Below the pieces are notes generated by a model. It ran no database searches, was not told where the DNA came from, and was given only the letters and a program-made list of their open reading frames with translations. From positions 127,718 through 191,717 of the forward strand of contig LXQE01000148.1 of assembly GCA_003326195.1 (NCBI GenBank): a stretch of 64,000 nucleotides of DNA. The letters are read 5' to 3'. The DNA is from Nostoc punctiforme NIES-2108. GTDB taxonomy: Bacteria > Cyanobacteriota > Cyanobacteriia > Cyanobacteriales > Nostocaceae. A program made the position numbers and the translations under genes. Position 1 is the stretch's first letter; every line of letters starts with the position of its first letter. Below are positions 34,401 through 44,700 of this stretch, piece after piece.

Positions 34401-36098
34401 CCAAAAAATAATTATGACTACGATATTTTACTCCAGGAGCTTTATAAGCAAAATAAGTTGCCAAAAACGATTGTTCATTTATGGAATGTTACACCTAGTA
34501 GTGACGAAGAATTAGAAATTGAAAAAGTCGAAAAAGCTCAAACAATAGGATTTTACAGCCTGCTATTTCTTGCTCAAGCTTTGGGAAAACTAGAAACTAG
34601 TGATGATTTTCAAATTACAGTTATTTCTAACGACCTACAGTCAGTAAATGGCAACGAAGTACTTTCTCCGGAAAAAGCTACTTTACTTGGGCCAATTAAA
34701 GTCATATCTCAAGAATATTCAAATATAAACTGTCGTAGTATTGATGTTATACTTGCAAAACAACGAAATTGGCAAGAAGAAAAACTTGTAGAACAATTGC
34801 TGGCGGAACTGAAAGTTCCTGATTCGGAAAAACTCATTGCTTATCGAGGTTTGAACCGTTGGGTACAAACTTTTGAACCTGTACGCTTCGATAAAGCTAA
34901 AATCGAAAAGCCTCGACTAAGAGAAAAAGGAGTCTATTTAATTACAGGTGGACTCGGAGATATTGGACTTGTTTTGGCAAAATATTTGGCTCGAAGTGTA
35001 CAAGCAAAACTAGTATTGATAGGACGTTCTGGTTTACCCAAAAAAGACGAATGGTCTCAATGGCTTGCTACTCACGATGAAACTGATAGGACTAGCTACA
35101 AAATTCGCAAAGTTAAAGAAATCGAAGACTTAGGTGCAGAAGTTTTAGTGGTGAGTGCTGATGTGAGCAACATCGAAAAAATGCAAAGTGTCATTACTCT
35201 AACTCAACAGCAATTTGGTCAGTTAAACGGTATCATCCATGCTGCTGGAATTCCTGGAGGCGGTGTCATTCAGCGAAAAACTCAAGCAGAAGCAGAAAGT
35301 ATTCTGGCTCCGAAAGTCAAAGGTACAGTAGTTATTGATTCACTTGTCAAAGATATTCAGTTAGATTTCTTTATTCTAGTATCATCAAGCACCTCAATTT
35401 TAGGGGATTTTGGACAGGTAGACTATTGTGGAGCAAATGCTTTTCTTGATGCCTTTGCTCACCGTAATGCCTCAAAACATGGCAAATTTACTACAAGTAT
35501 CAACTGGGATGCTTGGCAAGAAATTGGCATGGCTGTAAACACAGGAGTTCATCAACACCTCCAAGAATCACGAATAGAAGAGCTTAAACAAGGCATATTA
35601 CCTCATGAGGGTGTAGAGGTTTTTCTACGTACTTTGGGAAATACAATATCTCAAGTTGTAATATCTACCTCTGACTTCTTGGATAAACTCAAACATTATA
35701 ATTCTTCCAAACAAATACAATCCCTAGAATTTTTAGAAATTGCCAATCTATCTAGCTCAAAATATCCTCGACCTGAATTAAGTAATGATTATGTTGCTCC
35801 TCGAAATAAAATTGAGCAACAGCTATTTGAAATTTGGCAACAAATCCTTGGGATTGAAAGGATAGGAATTTATGATAATTTTTTTGAACTTGGTGGTGAT
35901 TCACTGATAGGTATTCAACTGATTGCAACCTTAAATAAGGTATTTCATGTAAATATTTCTGTTGCCAAACTTTATGAATGTCCGAATATCAGTTCTATGG
36001 CAAAGATTTTTACTCCTGAAGAATCTCAGGAAAATGCTTTTGAACAAAGACTAAGCCGAGGACAGAAAAGAAGACAGATGAAAATCCAAAGTAACTAA
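31413..36098 (+). CDS. PKS2: KS-AT-KR-ACP module
   Basis: This is a 1561-residue type I PKS module. The KS has Cys187 in TACSTSL, ETHGTGTILGDP and KTNVGHL. The AT has GQGSQ, an intact GHSIG (Ser638) and HGFH at the specificity motif, closest to the malonyl HAFH form. The KR has TGGLGDIG and VDYCGANAF, so it should give a beta-hydroxyl. The ACP has GGDSL near residue 1492. The AT coding region (33030-34109) is almost identical to that of PKS3. The KS-AT linker carries an extra VETQLGASLHS segment encoded by a dispersed palindromic repeat. The basic C-terminus (RLSRGQKRRQ) precedes the KS of PKS3. Confidence 0.94.
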   Translation: MDIANNFIHSLNENLQDEIAIIGMAGRFPGANEIDSFWKNLRDSVESISFFTNEELISAGVDRSLLNEPNYVKASGILEDIELFDASFFGFSPREAELTDPQHRLFMESVWEALENAGYNSETYSGQIGLFAGLAASSYLLSNLYSHRDLMESEGSITIGNDKDFLPTQISYKLNLRGPSINVQTACSTSLVAVHLACQSLLNGESDIALAGGVSVEVPQKTGYHYQQGGIHSPDGHCRAFDAQAKGTNGGSGLGVVVLKRLEDAIADGDFIYAVIKGSAVNNDGSLKVGYTAPSVDGQRKVILEALALAGVEPETVSYVETHGTGTILGDPIEIKALTQAFRASTNKKGFCAIGSVKTNVGHLDTAAGVTGLIKTVLALKHKQIPPSLHFQEPNPQIDFDNSPFYVNTKLSDWKTNGTPRRAGVSSFGIGGTNAHVILEEAPVETQLGASLHSRPWQLLLLSAKTSTALDTATAQLRDYLEQNPDIPLPDVAHTLQVGRRAFDYRRIVICQDPNDAVKSLNSQYPQRIFNYHHKPGHCPVILMFSGQGSQYANMGRELYEVEPTFKKHVDTCAVILQPHLGIDIRSLLYPREEDTEAACLQLQQTAFTQSALFVTEYALTQLLMSWGVRPEAMIGHSIGEYVAATIADVFSLEDALKIVAKRGQLMQQLPSGSMLAIRLPEKDVQLLLSAQKLYQTSLQIAAINSPSSCVVSGTNQAVAALEKQLSSQEVECRLLRTSHGFHSAMMEPILPAFIEVIKTVKLNPPRIRFISNVTGSWISKEQATNPNYWCEHLRETVRFSDGISQLIQQFEGVFLEVGPGRTLSTLTTQHLNGNAKQQVFTSLRHVKEQQSDVAWLLQTLGRLWLSGVEIDWSGGFYTHERRHRLPLPTYPFERQRYWIEPNKQGQDERHTPVSLGKKPDIADWFYIPFWKPSLPPLQLEHQELASEKSCTLVFIDECGLGSKLVKQLETQNQDVITVKVGESFTILSEFQYTINPKNNYDYDILLQELYKQNKLPKTIVHLWNVTPSSDEELEIEKVEKAQTIGFYSLLFLAQALGKLETSDDFQITVISNDLQSVNGNEVLSPEKATLLGPIKVISQEYSNINCRSIDVILAKQRNWQEEKLVEQLLAELKVPDSEKLIAYRGLNRWVQTFEPVRFDKAKIEKPRLREKGVYLITGGLGDIGLVLAKYLARSVQAKLVLIGRSGLPKKDEWSQWLATHDETDRTSYKIRKVKEIEDLGAEVLVVSADVSNIEKMQSVITLTQQQFGQLNGIIHAAGIPGGGVIQRKTQAEAESILAPKVKGTVVIDSLVKDIQLDFFILVSSSTSILGDFGQVDYCGANAFLDAFAHRNASKHGKFTTSINWDAWQEIGMAVNTGVHQHLQESRIEELKQGILPHEGVEVFLRTLGNTISQVVISTSDFLDKLKHYNSSKQIQSLEFLEIANLSSSKYPRPELSNDYVAPRNKIEQQLFEIWQQILGIERIGIYDNFFELGGDSLIGIQLIATLNKVFHVNISVAKLYECPNISSMAKIFTPEESQENAFEQRLSRGQKRRQMKIQSN
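32742..32769. repeat. Dispersed palindromic repeat inside PKS2 coding sequence
   Basis: Perfect 10-base inverted arms GTAGAGACGC / GCGTCTCTAC flank an 8-base centre. This is a palindrome type common between genes in Nostocales genomes. Here it is in frame in the KS-AT linker and encodes about eleven residues missing from PKS1 and PKS3 at that point. Confidence 0.8.
33030..34109 (+). repeat. AT-domain duplication, copy 1 (PKS2)
   Basis: About 1,080 bases running from just before the AT GQGSQ motif to the post-AT linker (FERQRYW) match 37729-38805 in PKS3. I count about 22 substitutions and one 3-base indel (an extra Gly codon here), roughly 98% identity. The flanking KS and KR regions are far more divergent, so the copy is a recent exchange confined to the AT. 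Confidence 0.92.
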
Positions 36099-36138
36099 AA
36101 TATGTTAACTTCAGTTAATTTATCGAGAGCGAGAAATT

Positions 36139-39100
36139 ATGAATACCAATATAAAACAAGAACAAACAGCAAATATAGATATAGCAATAGTGGGAATGTC
36201 TGGCCGTTTACCTGGGGCAAAAAATATTGATGATTTTTGGCATAATCTTCAAAATGGTGTTGAGTCTATTTCATTTTTCTCCAATCATGATTTAGTAGAT
36301 TTAAATCTTGAAGAGGAAGTTTTAAACGAATCCAATTATGTTAAAGCAGCACCTGTATTAGAAGACATTGAGTATTTTGATGCTAAGTTCTTTGGTTGCA
36401 GCCCTAGAGAAGCTGAAGTAATGGACCCCCAACATCGCCTATTCATAGAATGTGCTTGGGAAGCTCTTGAAAACGCTGGATACGATCCAGAAAACTATGA
36501 AGGTTTGATTGGGGTTTATGCCGGTGTTAGCACAAATAGTTACTTTTTTCACAATATATATGAAAACGTTAATTTAATAAATATTTCCAATAACTATACT
36601 CTGAACAAAGATTTTTTGACCACTAATATATCGTATAAATTAAATTTAAAAGGACCAAGTGTAGGTATCCAAACTTACTGTTCTACTTCATTAGTTGCTG
36701 TACATTTAGCCTGCAAAAGTTTACTTGATGAAGAGTGTGATATTGCTTTAGCAGGTGGGGTTACGATTATAGTTCCACAAAAGTCAGGTTACTTATATGA
36801 AGAGGACGGAATTTTGTCTCCTGATGGTCATTGTCGGGCATTTGATGCTAAAGCACAGGGTACTATTTTCGGCAGTGGACTGGGAATAGTCGTTTTAAAA
36901 AGATTAAAAGATGCAATAGCAGATAGAGATTACATTCATGCAGTTATTAAAGGTTCAGCAATCAATAATGATGGCTCTTTAAAAGTTAGCTATACAGCAC
37001 CTAGTGTAAATGGCCAGGCTGAAGTTATTGTAGAGGCTCTGGCAAATGCTGGAATAGATGCTGATGATATTTCCTATATAGAAACTCATGGAACTGGAAC
37101 AGCTGCTGGAGACCCAGTAGAAATTGCTGCGCTCACTAAGGCTTTTCGTGCTTTTACGCGAAGAAATGGCTTCTGCGCTGTAGGTTCAGTAAAACCAAAT
37201 ATTGGACATCTAGACACAGCATCTGGTGTTGCAAGTCTGATCAAAACTGTCCTAGCATTAAAATATAAACAAATACCTCCTAGTATAAATTTTGAAGCTC
37301 CCAATCCTGAGATTGATTTTGTCAACAGCCCCTTCTACGTTAATACTAAACTTACCGAGTGGAAAGCTAACAATACTCCCCGGAGAGCAGGAGTTAGTTC
37401 CTTAGGTTTTGGTGGAACTAATGCCCATCTGATTCTGGAAGAAGCCCCTGACATTAAATATTTTGATGACTCTAGACCTTGGCAATTGATATTATTATCA
37501 GCCAAAACTAGCACAGCCTTAGATACTGCAACTGAAAATTTGGTTACGTATTTAAACCAATATCCAGATATAAATTTAGCTAATGTTGCTCACACTCTAA
37601 AAGTGGGTCGTAGAGCTTTTAACCATCGCCGAATTTTGGTGTGTGACAGTGTTCAAGATGCTGTAAGTGTCTTGGCGACACAGGCGCAGGAACGGATTTT
37701 TACTGTATGTCAAGAGCATAGACAACAGCCAGTAATCTTGATGTTTTCAGGACAAGGGTCACAATATGCAAACATGGGTCGGGAACTGTATGAAGTCGAA
37801 CCGACATTTAAAAAACATGTAGATACTTGCGCTGTGATTTTGCAACCCCATCTGGGCATTGATATCCGTTCCCTACTTTATCCCAGAGAAGAAGATACTG
37901 AAGCAGCTTGTTTGCAACTACAACAAACAGCCTTAACCCAAAGCGCGTTATTCGTTACAGAGTACGCCCTGACTCAGTTATTAATGTCTTGGGGTGTGCG
38001 ACCAGAAGCAATGATTGGTCACAGTATTGGGGAATATGTCGCCGCAACCATTGCAGATGTATTTTCTCTGGAAGATGCCTTAAAAATTGTGGCAAAAAGA
38101 GGACAGTTGATGCAACAGTTGCCCTCTGGGAGTATGCTGGCAATTAGGCTACCAGAAAAAGATGTGCAATTGCTGCTGTCTGCACAAAAGTTGTATCAAA
38201 CATCTCTACAAATCGCAGCGATTAACAGCCCATCTTCTTGTGTAGTTTCGGGAACAAACCAGGCAGTTGCAGCCCTAGAAAAGCAATTATCCTCTCAAGA
38301 AGTTGAATGTCAGCTGTTGCATACATCTCATGGATTTCATTCGGCGATGATGGAGCCAATATTGCCAGCATTTATTGAGGTGATAAAAACAGTCAACCTG
38401 AATCCACCACGCATCCGGTTTATTTCGAATGTAACTGGTAGTTGGATTAGTAAAGAGCAAGCGACAAATCCGAATTATTGGTGTGAACATTTACGAGAAA
38501 CTGTCAGATTTTCAGATGGGATATCCCAACTCATACAGCAATTTGAAGGTGTTTTTCTGGAGGTAGGGCCAGGGCGAACTTTAAGTACATTAACGACACA
38601 GCATTTGGATGGAAATGCCAAGCAACAAGTATTGACTTCGTTACGCCATGTTAAAGAACAGCAATCTGATGTTGCTTGGTTGTTGCAAACATTAGGTCGG
38701 TTGTGGCTTTCTGGTGTTGAAATAGATTGGTCGGGATTTTATACCCATGAGCAGCGTCATCGTTTGCCTTTGCCTACTTACCCCTTTGAACGACAAAGGT
38801 ACTGGGTTGATGCGAAATCCCCACCCACTTCAGTAAATACAAAATCAATTACATTAGATCATAAACAAGATATTGCTGACTGGTTTTATACTCCTTCATG
38901 GAAGCGTTCTTTGCTGCATAAGTCGTCTTTTTATCCAATAAAATCTACCCAAGAAAATTGGCTGTTTTTTGTGGATGATTTGGGACTGGCTAAAAAAGTA
39001 ATTGATGCGTTAACAAAGCAACCTGTAAATATTATCATTGTTCAACAAGGAGAGTATTTTAGTAAATTAAGTGAGGGCATTTATACAATTAATCCCTGTA

Positions 39101-40755
39101 TAAGTGAAGACTATAATACCTTACTAAAAGAATTAAGATCATCAGGTCAAAATCCAGAATATATTGCTTATTTCTGGAGCGTAAGCCATATTGAAAATTG
39201 TCAAAGAGGAAATTATTTAGAATTCAACAGTTTACTATTTTTCATGCAGAGCCTTATTAAACTGAAAATTAGCGATCGCTTGCAAATTTTGGTCGTATCG
39301 AACAACATCCAAGAGGTGAATGGGAATGAAAAACTAGACCCAGAGAAAGCAGCCATATTAGGTTTATGTAAAGTCATCCCTCAAGAGAATCCTAATATTA
39401 CTTGTCGATGTATTGATATTGCTTTAACTAATCGCAGAGACGCAGAAAAAGGACAAGAAGATTGTGAGAGTAATATTATTGACCAACTTTTGGATGAGTT
39501 GACCTCTGTATCCTCAGACATGGTAGTTGCTTATCGCGATCGCTACCGTTGGGTACAAACGTTTGAGCCAGTTCGCTTAGAGTCAGTAGCTAACGAAAAA
39601 ACACCATTGAGAAAACAAGGTGTTTACCTATTCACTAGTGGTTTAGAAAGTATTGAAGTTGTGCTTGCAGAATATTTAGCAAAAACCTTTCAAGCAAAAC
39701 TCATATTTATCGAGGATTCTACTTTCCCAGAAAAAGATGATTTCTCGCAATGGCTGGAATCTCACACTCAAGAAGATGAAGTGAGTTGCAAAATTCAACA
39801 ATTGCTAGCATTAGAGAAATTAGGTGCAAAAATTTTGGTAATGCGTGCAGATACAACTAATTATGAGCAAATGTCTCAAAACCTTGCATCTGAAAATATT
39901 AGACAAATTAATGGGGTCATTTATTCAACTGGAATAAAACGCGCAAATATATTTGGTTCCATTCCAGAAATTGGTAAAATAGAATTACAAAAATTCTTAG
40001 AATCCCAACTTTGTAAGATTACAGTATTAGAACAAGTTTTACAAAATATAAAATTAGATTTTGGGATTATTTTATCTTCTTTATCTTCCATTTTAGGAGG
40101 ATTTGGACTAGGCTTATATTCAGCAGCTAATCAATCCATTGACACCTTTGCTAACCGACACAACCAGAATAGTGATTTTCCGTGGTATATTATAAACTGG
40201 GATAAATTACAACTGAATACTAACCAAGAAGAAACAACACTTGAGGAAGTATCTGGATCAAAATTAGCTATTAGCCAAACAGAAATTATAGAACTATTTA
40301 AACGAGTATTTTCTTTAAGAGAAGGAACTCAGATTATTCTTTCTAAAGTAGATATTAATGCCAGAAAAATTTATCCATTTAGGCTTGACTCTCTAGCAAA
40401 TTCAACATCAACTAATCAATTAAATTTATCCTCACAGTACTCTAGACCTAGCCTGAGTAATTCCTATGTTGCTCCGAAAAATGAGTTGGAAAAACAAATT
40501 ACGGAAATATGGCAAGAGGTACTTGGAATTGCAGAAATTGGTATTTACGACAACTTTTATGAGTTAGGAGGCGACTCACTGATTGCAACTCAATTAGTTT
40601 CACGATTGCGAACCAAATTCCCTGTAGACTTACCACTACGTGACATTTTATTTGAAGCAATGATACCAGCGAAACAAGCAGAAATAGTTGAACAACTTCT
40701 ATTGGAAAAGATTGAAGAATTATCCGAAGAAGAAGTAGCACTTTTCTTGTTATAA
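36139..40755 (+). CDS. PKS3: KS-AT-KR(degenerate)-ACP module
   Basis: This is a 1538-residue PKS module. The KS has Cys181 in TYCSTSL, ETHGTGTAAGDP and PNIGHLDT. The AT has an intact GHSIG (Ser629) and HGFH, and is almost identical to that of PKS2. The KR-like domain is degraded: the NADPH motif TGGxGxxG reads TSGLESIE (residues 1165-1172), HAAG is YSTG, and the conserved Lys of APKV is lost, although a Tyr remains (LYSAAN). Keto reduction is therefore unlikely and a beta-oxo group should remain. The ACP has GGDSL. The C-terminus ends IEELSEEEVALFLL, an acidic tail similar to that of PKS1. The next assembly-line protein is the C-first NRPS5. Confidence 0.93.
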   Translation: MNTNIKQEQTANIDIAIVGMSGRLPGAKNIDDFWHNLQNGVESISFFSNHDLVDLNLEEEVLNESNYVKAAPVLEDIEYFDAKFFGCSPREAEVMDPQHRLFIECAWEALENAGYDPENYEGLIGVYAGVSTNSYFFHNIYENVNLINISNNYTLNKDFLTTNISYKLNLKGPSVGIQTYCSTSLVAVHLACKSLLDEECDIALAGGVTIIVPQKSGYLYEEDGILSPDGHCRAFDAKAQGTIFGSGLGIVVLKRLKDAIADRDYIHAVIKGSAINNDGSLKVSYTAPSVNGQAEVIVEALANAGIDADDISYIETHGTGTAAGDPVEIAALTKAFRAFTRRNGFCAVGSVKPNIGHLDTASGVASLIKTVLALKYKQIPPSINFEAPNPEIDFVNSPFYVNTKLTEWKANNTPRRAGVSSLGFGGTNAHLILEEAPDIKYFDDSRPWQLILLSAKTSTALDTATENLVTYLNQYPDINLANVAHTLKVGRRAFNHRRILVCDSVQDAVSVLATQAQERIFTVCQEHRQQPVILMFSGQGSQYANMGRELYEVEPTFKKHVDTCAVILQPHLGIDIRSLLYPREEDTEAACLQLQQTALTQSALFVTEYALTQLLMSWGVRPEAMIGHSIGEYVAATIADVFSLEDALKIVAKRGQLMQQLPSGSMLAIRLPEKDVQLLLSAQKLYQTSLQIAAINSPSSCVVSGTNQAVAALEKQLSSQEVECQLLHTSHGFHSAMMEPILPAFIEVIKTVNLNPPRIRFISNVTGSWISKEQATNPNYWCEHLRETVRFSDGISQLIQQFEGVFLEVGPGRTLSTLTTQHLDGNAKQQVLTSLRHVKEQQSDVAWLLQTLGRLWLSGVEIDWSGFYTHEQRHRLPLPTYPFERQRYWVDAKSPPTSVNTKSITLDHKQDIADWFYTPSWKRSLLHKSSFYPIKSTQENWLFFVDDLGLAKKVIDALTKQPVNIIIVQQGEYFSKLSEGIYTINPCISEDYNTLLKELRSSGQNPEYIAYFWSVSHIENCQRGNYLEFNSLLFFMQSLIKLKISDRLQILVVSNNIQEVNGNEKLDPEKAAILGLCKVIPQENPNITCRCIDIALTNRRDAEKGQEDCESNIIDQLLDELTSVSSDMVVAYRDRYRWVQTFEPVRLESVANEKTPLRKQGVYLFTSGLESIEVVLAEYLAKTFQAKLIFIEDSTFPEKDDFSQWLESHTQEDEVSCKIQQLLALEKLGAKILVMRADTTNYEQMSQNLASENIRQINGVIYSTGIKRANIFGSIPEIGKIELQKFLESQLCKITVLEQVLQNIKLDFGIILSSLSSILGGFGLGLYSAANQSIDTFANRHNQNSDFPWYIINWDKLQLNTNQEETTLEEVSGSKLAISQTEIIELFKRVFSLREGTQIILSKVDINARKIYPFRLDSLANSTSTNQLNLSSQYSRPSLSNSYVAPKNELEKQITEIWQEVLGIAEIGIYDNFYELGGDSLIATQLVSRLRTKFPVDLPLRDILFEAMIPAKQAEIVEQLLLEKIEELSEEEVALFLL
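37729..38805 (+). repeat. AT-domain duplication, copy 2 (PKS3)
   Basis: This is the partner of 33030-34109. The identity begins at the start of the GQGSQ-containing strand and ends at the RYW of the post-AT linker, matching AT domain borders. Most differences are silent. Confidence 0.92.
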
Positions 40756-40809
40756 GTTTCCCCAAATACTTGATTTTAAATCTTTATCTAGAAATAGGAA
40801 AAGCAGTTT

Positions 40810-41571
40810 ATGTATTTAGCCAATAATGATGCAAATCACGACCCTATTGCTTCGGTATATAACGCTATTGGTATCGCTTCCGAAGCCGAAACTATAGCAC
40901 TAATTTTAGAGCAATTAATGCTAAAACACCTTTCTAAAGAAGCACATATTCTCGACATTGGTTGCGCTAACGGACAATTAGTCCAACAGTTTCATATAAG
41001 AGGTTATCAAACGACTGGACTTGATTGTTCTGAAAAACTATTGCACTACGCCCAAATAAATGCACCTGAAAGTAAATTTATTCTTAGTGATATACGTAAG
41101 TTTGAGTCATTACCCACCTATGATGCAGTTTTTTCAAGAAACACTCTCGGCTTCATTCTCAACCTTGATGAATTAACAACTGTCTTCAGAAACGTGTATG
41201 CGGCGATGCATAATAATGGTCTGTTTGTGTTCACCATAGTAACTGTGGACAGTGTATCGCGTGAGAGTCTTCTAGAAGATTTCAATATATGTGATATCAC
41301 TGATAAATATGTTTATCTTGAAGAAGGCAAATACAACCCAGAAGAAAGGACGCGGGAACTCAAATCTACCACATTTGAATTGATAAATGGAATGTGGAAG
41401 CGTTCGGACAGTACCTTACTGGATAAAGCTTATTTCTCATCAGAAATTCAGTCGGCTTTAGAAAATGTGGGCTTTATAGAAATTAATCACTACAATAGCA
41501 AAGATTTTGGAGACCCTACCCCAACAGGTGAGGATTGCTTTGTTTGTCGCAAACCATCCCTGACGCGATAG
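40810..41571 (+). CDS. Class I SAM-dependent methyltransferase
   Basis: This 253-residue protein has the class I methyltransferase fold. Motif I is ILDIGCANGQ (residues 47-56), followed by the acidic GLDCSE, LSDIRKF and a FSRNTLGFI strand. It lies between PKS3 and NRPS5 with gaps of 54 and 189 bases, so it belongs to the cluster. It could O-methylate a hydroxyl or enol of the product, or N-methylate an amine; the sequence does not tell. It is not FkbG-like in length or motif layout as far as I can judge, but it is one of two free-standing candidates for the missing O-methyl step of the methoxymalonyl pathway. Confidence 0.8.
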   Translation: MYLANNDANHDPIASVYNAIGIASEAETIALILEQLMLKHLSKEAHILDIGCANGQLVQQFHIRGYQTTGLDCSEKLLHYAQINAPESKFILSDIRKFESLPTYDAVFSRNTLGFILNLDELTTVFRNVYAAMHNNGLFVFTIVTVDSVSRESLLEDFNICDITDKYVYLEEGKYNPEERTRELKSTTFELINGMWKRSDSTLLDKAYFSSEIQSALENVGFIEINHYNSKDFGDPTPTGEDCFVCRKPSLTR

Positions 41572-41760
41572 TATAATTGCCGAGATTAGTGGCTCAGTCA
41601 AAATTAATTGTTTTAGCTGATAGGACTTGTTACTTAATAAGCTTTTGATAACGGTATAGCTATCTGAATCAAGAGTTTGGGAATGAAAATTTTTAATCAG
41701 CGACAAGTCCAAACTTAGCTAAAAGACTAAGAACTAGTAACTATTAATAATTTATCAGCA

Positions 41761-44700
41761 ATGGAGAAACAAGACTTTAATTTATCCCCAGCGAAAAAAG
41801 CCCTTTTAGAAAAATGGAAGAGAGGGAATCTTCAAGCTGATATTATCCCCAAACGTCAAGTATTTAAAAACATTCCCTTATCTTTCTCCCAACAAAGACT
41901 GTGGTTTGTTGACCAGCTTTATCACGGGAGTTCTTTCTACAATATTTCCATCGCATTTCAGATCAAAGGACGGCTGAATATTACAGTACTGCAACAATGT
42001 TTGCATGAAATTCTCAATCGTCATGAAGTTTGGCGGACAAATTTTCAGATTATAAATGGAGAACCAATACAGGAAATTGCACCCCAATTAAATTGGGATT
42101 TATCTATTATTAATCTTGAACATTTGTCTGATAATAACTGGGAGTCGGAGGTTAAGCAATTTGCAGCAGAGTCAGCAAAAAAACCTTTTAATTTAGCTAA
42201 AGGGCTTTTAGTCAGAGCAACTTTACTGCGCTTGAGTGGAGAAGAACACGTTTTGCTTGTGACTATGCATCACATTATTACGGATGGATGGTCTTGTAAT
42301 GTGTTTCTGCGGGAGTTGTCAACGCTGTATGCTGCTTTTTCAACAAATCAGCCTTCTCCCTTACCTGCACTCCCCATTCAGTACGCAGATTTTGCAATTT
42401 GGCAACGCGATCGCATCCAAGGTGAATTCCTCGCAACCCAATTAAATTATTGGAAGCAACAACTCAATGGTGAGTTACCTGTACTACAATTACCTACAGA
42501 CCGTCCGCGACCGAAGGTTACTACTTTCAGTGGTGCCAAGCAGTACTTTACATTCTCAAAAGCCCTGACTGATGTACTCAGACAATTAAGCCAGCGAGAA
42601 GACGCGACTTTATTTATGAGTTTGCTGGCAGCATTTAACATATTATTATATCGTTACACAGACCAAGAAGACATCTTAATTGGTTCTCCAATTGCTAATC
42701 GCAATCGTGCAGAATTAGAAGGAATGCTGGGTTTATTTGTTAATACTTTGGTGTTACGTAATAACCTTAGTGGTAATCCCAGTTTTCGCGAATTTCTACG
42801 TCGAGTGCGTCAGGTGACTCTTGATGCTTATGCACATCAAGATTTGCCTTTTGAGATGCTTGTAGAAAAATTACAACTCGAACGCGACTTAAGCCGAAAT
42901 CCACTTTATGAAATCATGTTTGTCTTGCAAAATACTCCAACTTCTGTACAGGAAGTGTCTGGATTAAGCTTGCGTAACTTGGAATTTGATAGTGGTACAG
43001 CTCAACTAGATATTTTCTTGTCGATATCTGAATCCCAAGAAGGTTTAACAGGATGTTTGGAGTACAATACAGACATTTTCGATTCAACAACCATTACTCA
43101 ATTTATCAACAACTTTCAGACATTGTTAGAAAAGATTGTTGTTAATCCAGAACAGCGCATCAGTGAGTTATCATTACTAACTGCTTCTGAACAAGAAGAA
43201 CTATTATTAAAATTTCATCAAACTCGTGCTGATTATCCTCAAAATGCATCTTTGAATCAATTATTTGAGCAACAAGTAGAATTAACACCTGACTCTTTAG
43301 CGTTAATTAGCCTGTCTGAGAAACTGACTTATCGTCAACTTAACCACAGAGTGAATCAGCTTGCACATTATCTACAAAAACAGGGTATAACAAAAGAAAC
43401 GCTGGTTGCTCTATGTCTGGAACGCTCCATAGACGTAGTGACAGGAATTTTAGCTATCCTCAAAGCTGGTGGTGCATACATTCCTCTCGATCCGAGTTAT
43501 CCAGTAGAGCGCCTGAATTTTATGCTCTCTGATTCCCAAGCATCGCTGTTAATTACCAAGCAAGAGATATTAGAAAAATTATCATTATCTTCGGATAAAA
43601 CCGTTTGCTTAGATATCCACAAAGATGAAATTGCTCAAGAAAGTTCAGAAAATCCCATTAACATCTCTGCATCTGATAAGCTCGCCTATATTATCTACAC
43701 TTCTGGCTCAACTGGAACACCTAAAGGCGTTCTTGGCACTCATCGTGGTACAGTCAATGGCTTACATTGGCTATGGAAAACCTATCCTTTTACCCAAGGA
43801 GAAGTTTGTTGTCAAAAAACAGCTATTAGTTTTGTAGATTCTGTATGGGAAATTTTTGCTCCTTTACTTCAAGGAATTCCTACAGTAATTATCAGTAATG
43901 CAACTATACTAGACCCGCAACTATTTATAGAAACTCTAGCTCATCATCAAGTAAGCCGTATTATACTTGTACCCTCACTACTGCGCTTACTGATTAACAA
44001 TTACAGTCATCTGCTCAAGAAATTATCGCAGCTCAAACTTTGGATAACTAGCGGAGAAACACTATCTATTAACTTAGCTAAAAGTTTCCGAGAATTAATC
44101 CCATTTGCAAAATTAATTAATCTTTATGGCTCCTCGGAAGTTTCCGCCAACGCTACTTACTATGATACTAGTTTATTAGAAGACCAAGCAAGCAGTGTCC
44201 CCATCGGTCGTGCTATTGACAATACTCAAACTTATGTGTTGAATCGGGATTTACAGTTAACACCTAGAGGAGTGATTGGAGAACTTTATATTGGTGGTCA
44301 CGGGTTAGCGAAGGGTTATTTACATCGTCCAGAGTTAACTCAAGAACGATTTATTGATAACCCCTTTGTTCCCAGAACTAAGCTTTATAAAACAGGCGAT
44401 TTTGTGCGTTATCGCAATGATGGTAGTCTGGAGTATTTGGGTCGTCAGGATGAACAAGTAAAAATTAGAGGTTTTCGAGTAGAATTGGGTGAAATTGCGG
44501 CTGCGATCGCACAACATCCAGATGTGCAAGAATCTATTGTCATTGCCGTCGATGATGCTCAAGAAAATCAGCGTTTGATTGCCTATGTCGTCACAAATAA
44601 ACAGGATATAGCTACACAACTGTTTACCTATTTACAGCATCAGTTGCCTAATTACATGCTACCGTCTGCTTTTGTGGTGCTGGATAAGCTCCCACTTACA

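Noticed and set aside
33588..38490. Matching antisense frames at both PKS AT regions
   Set aside because: They are copied along with the duplicated AT sequence and do not indicate a gene.
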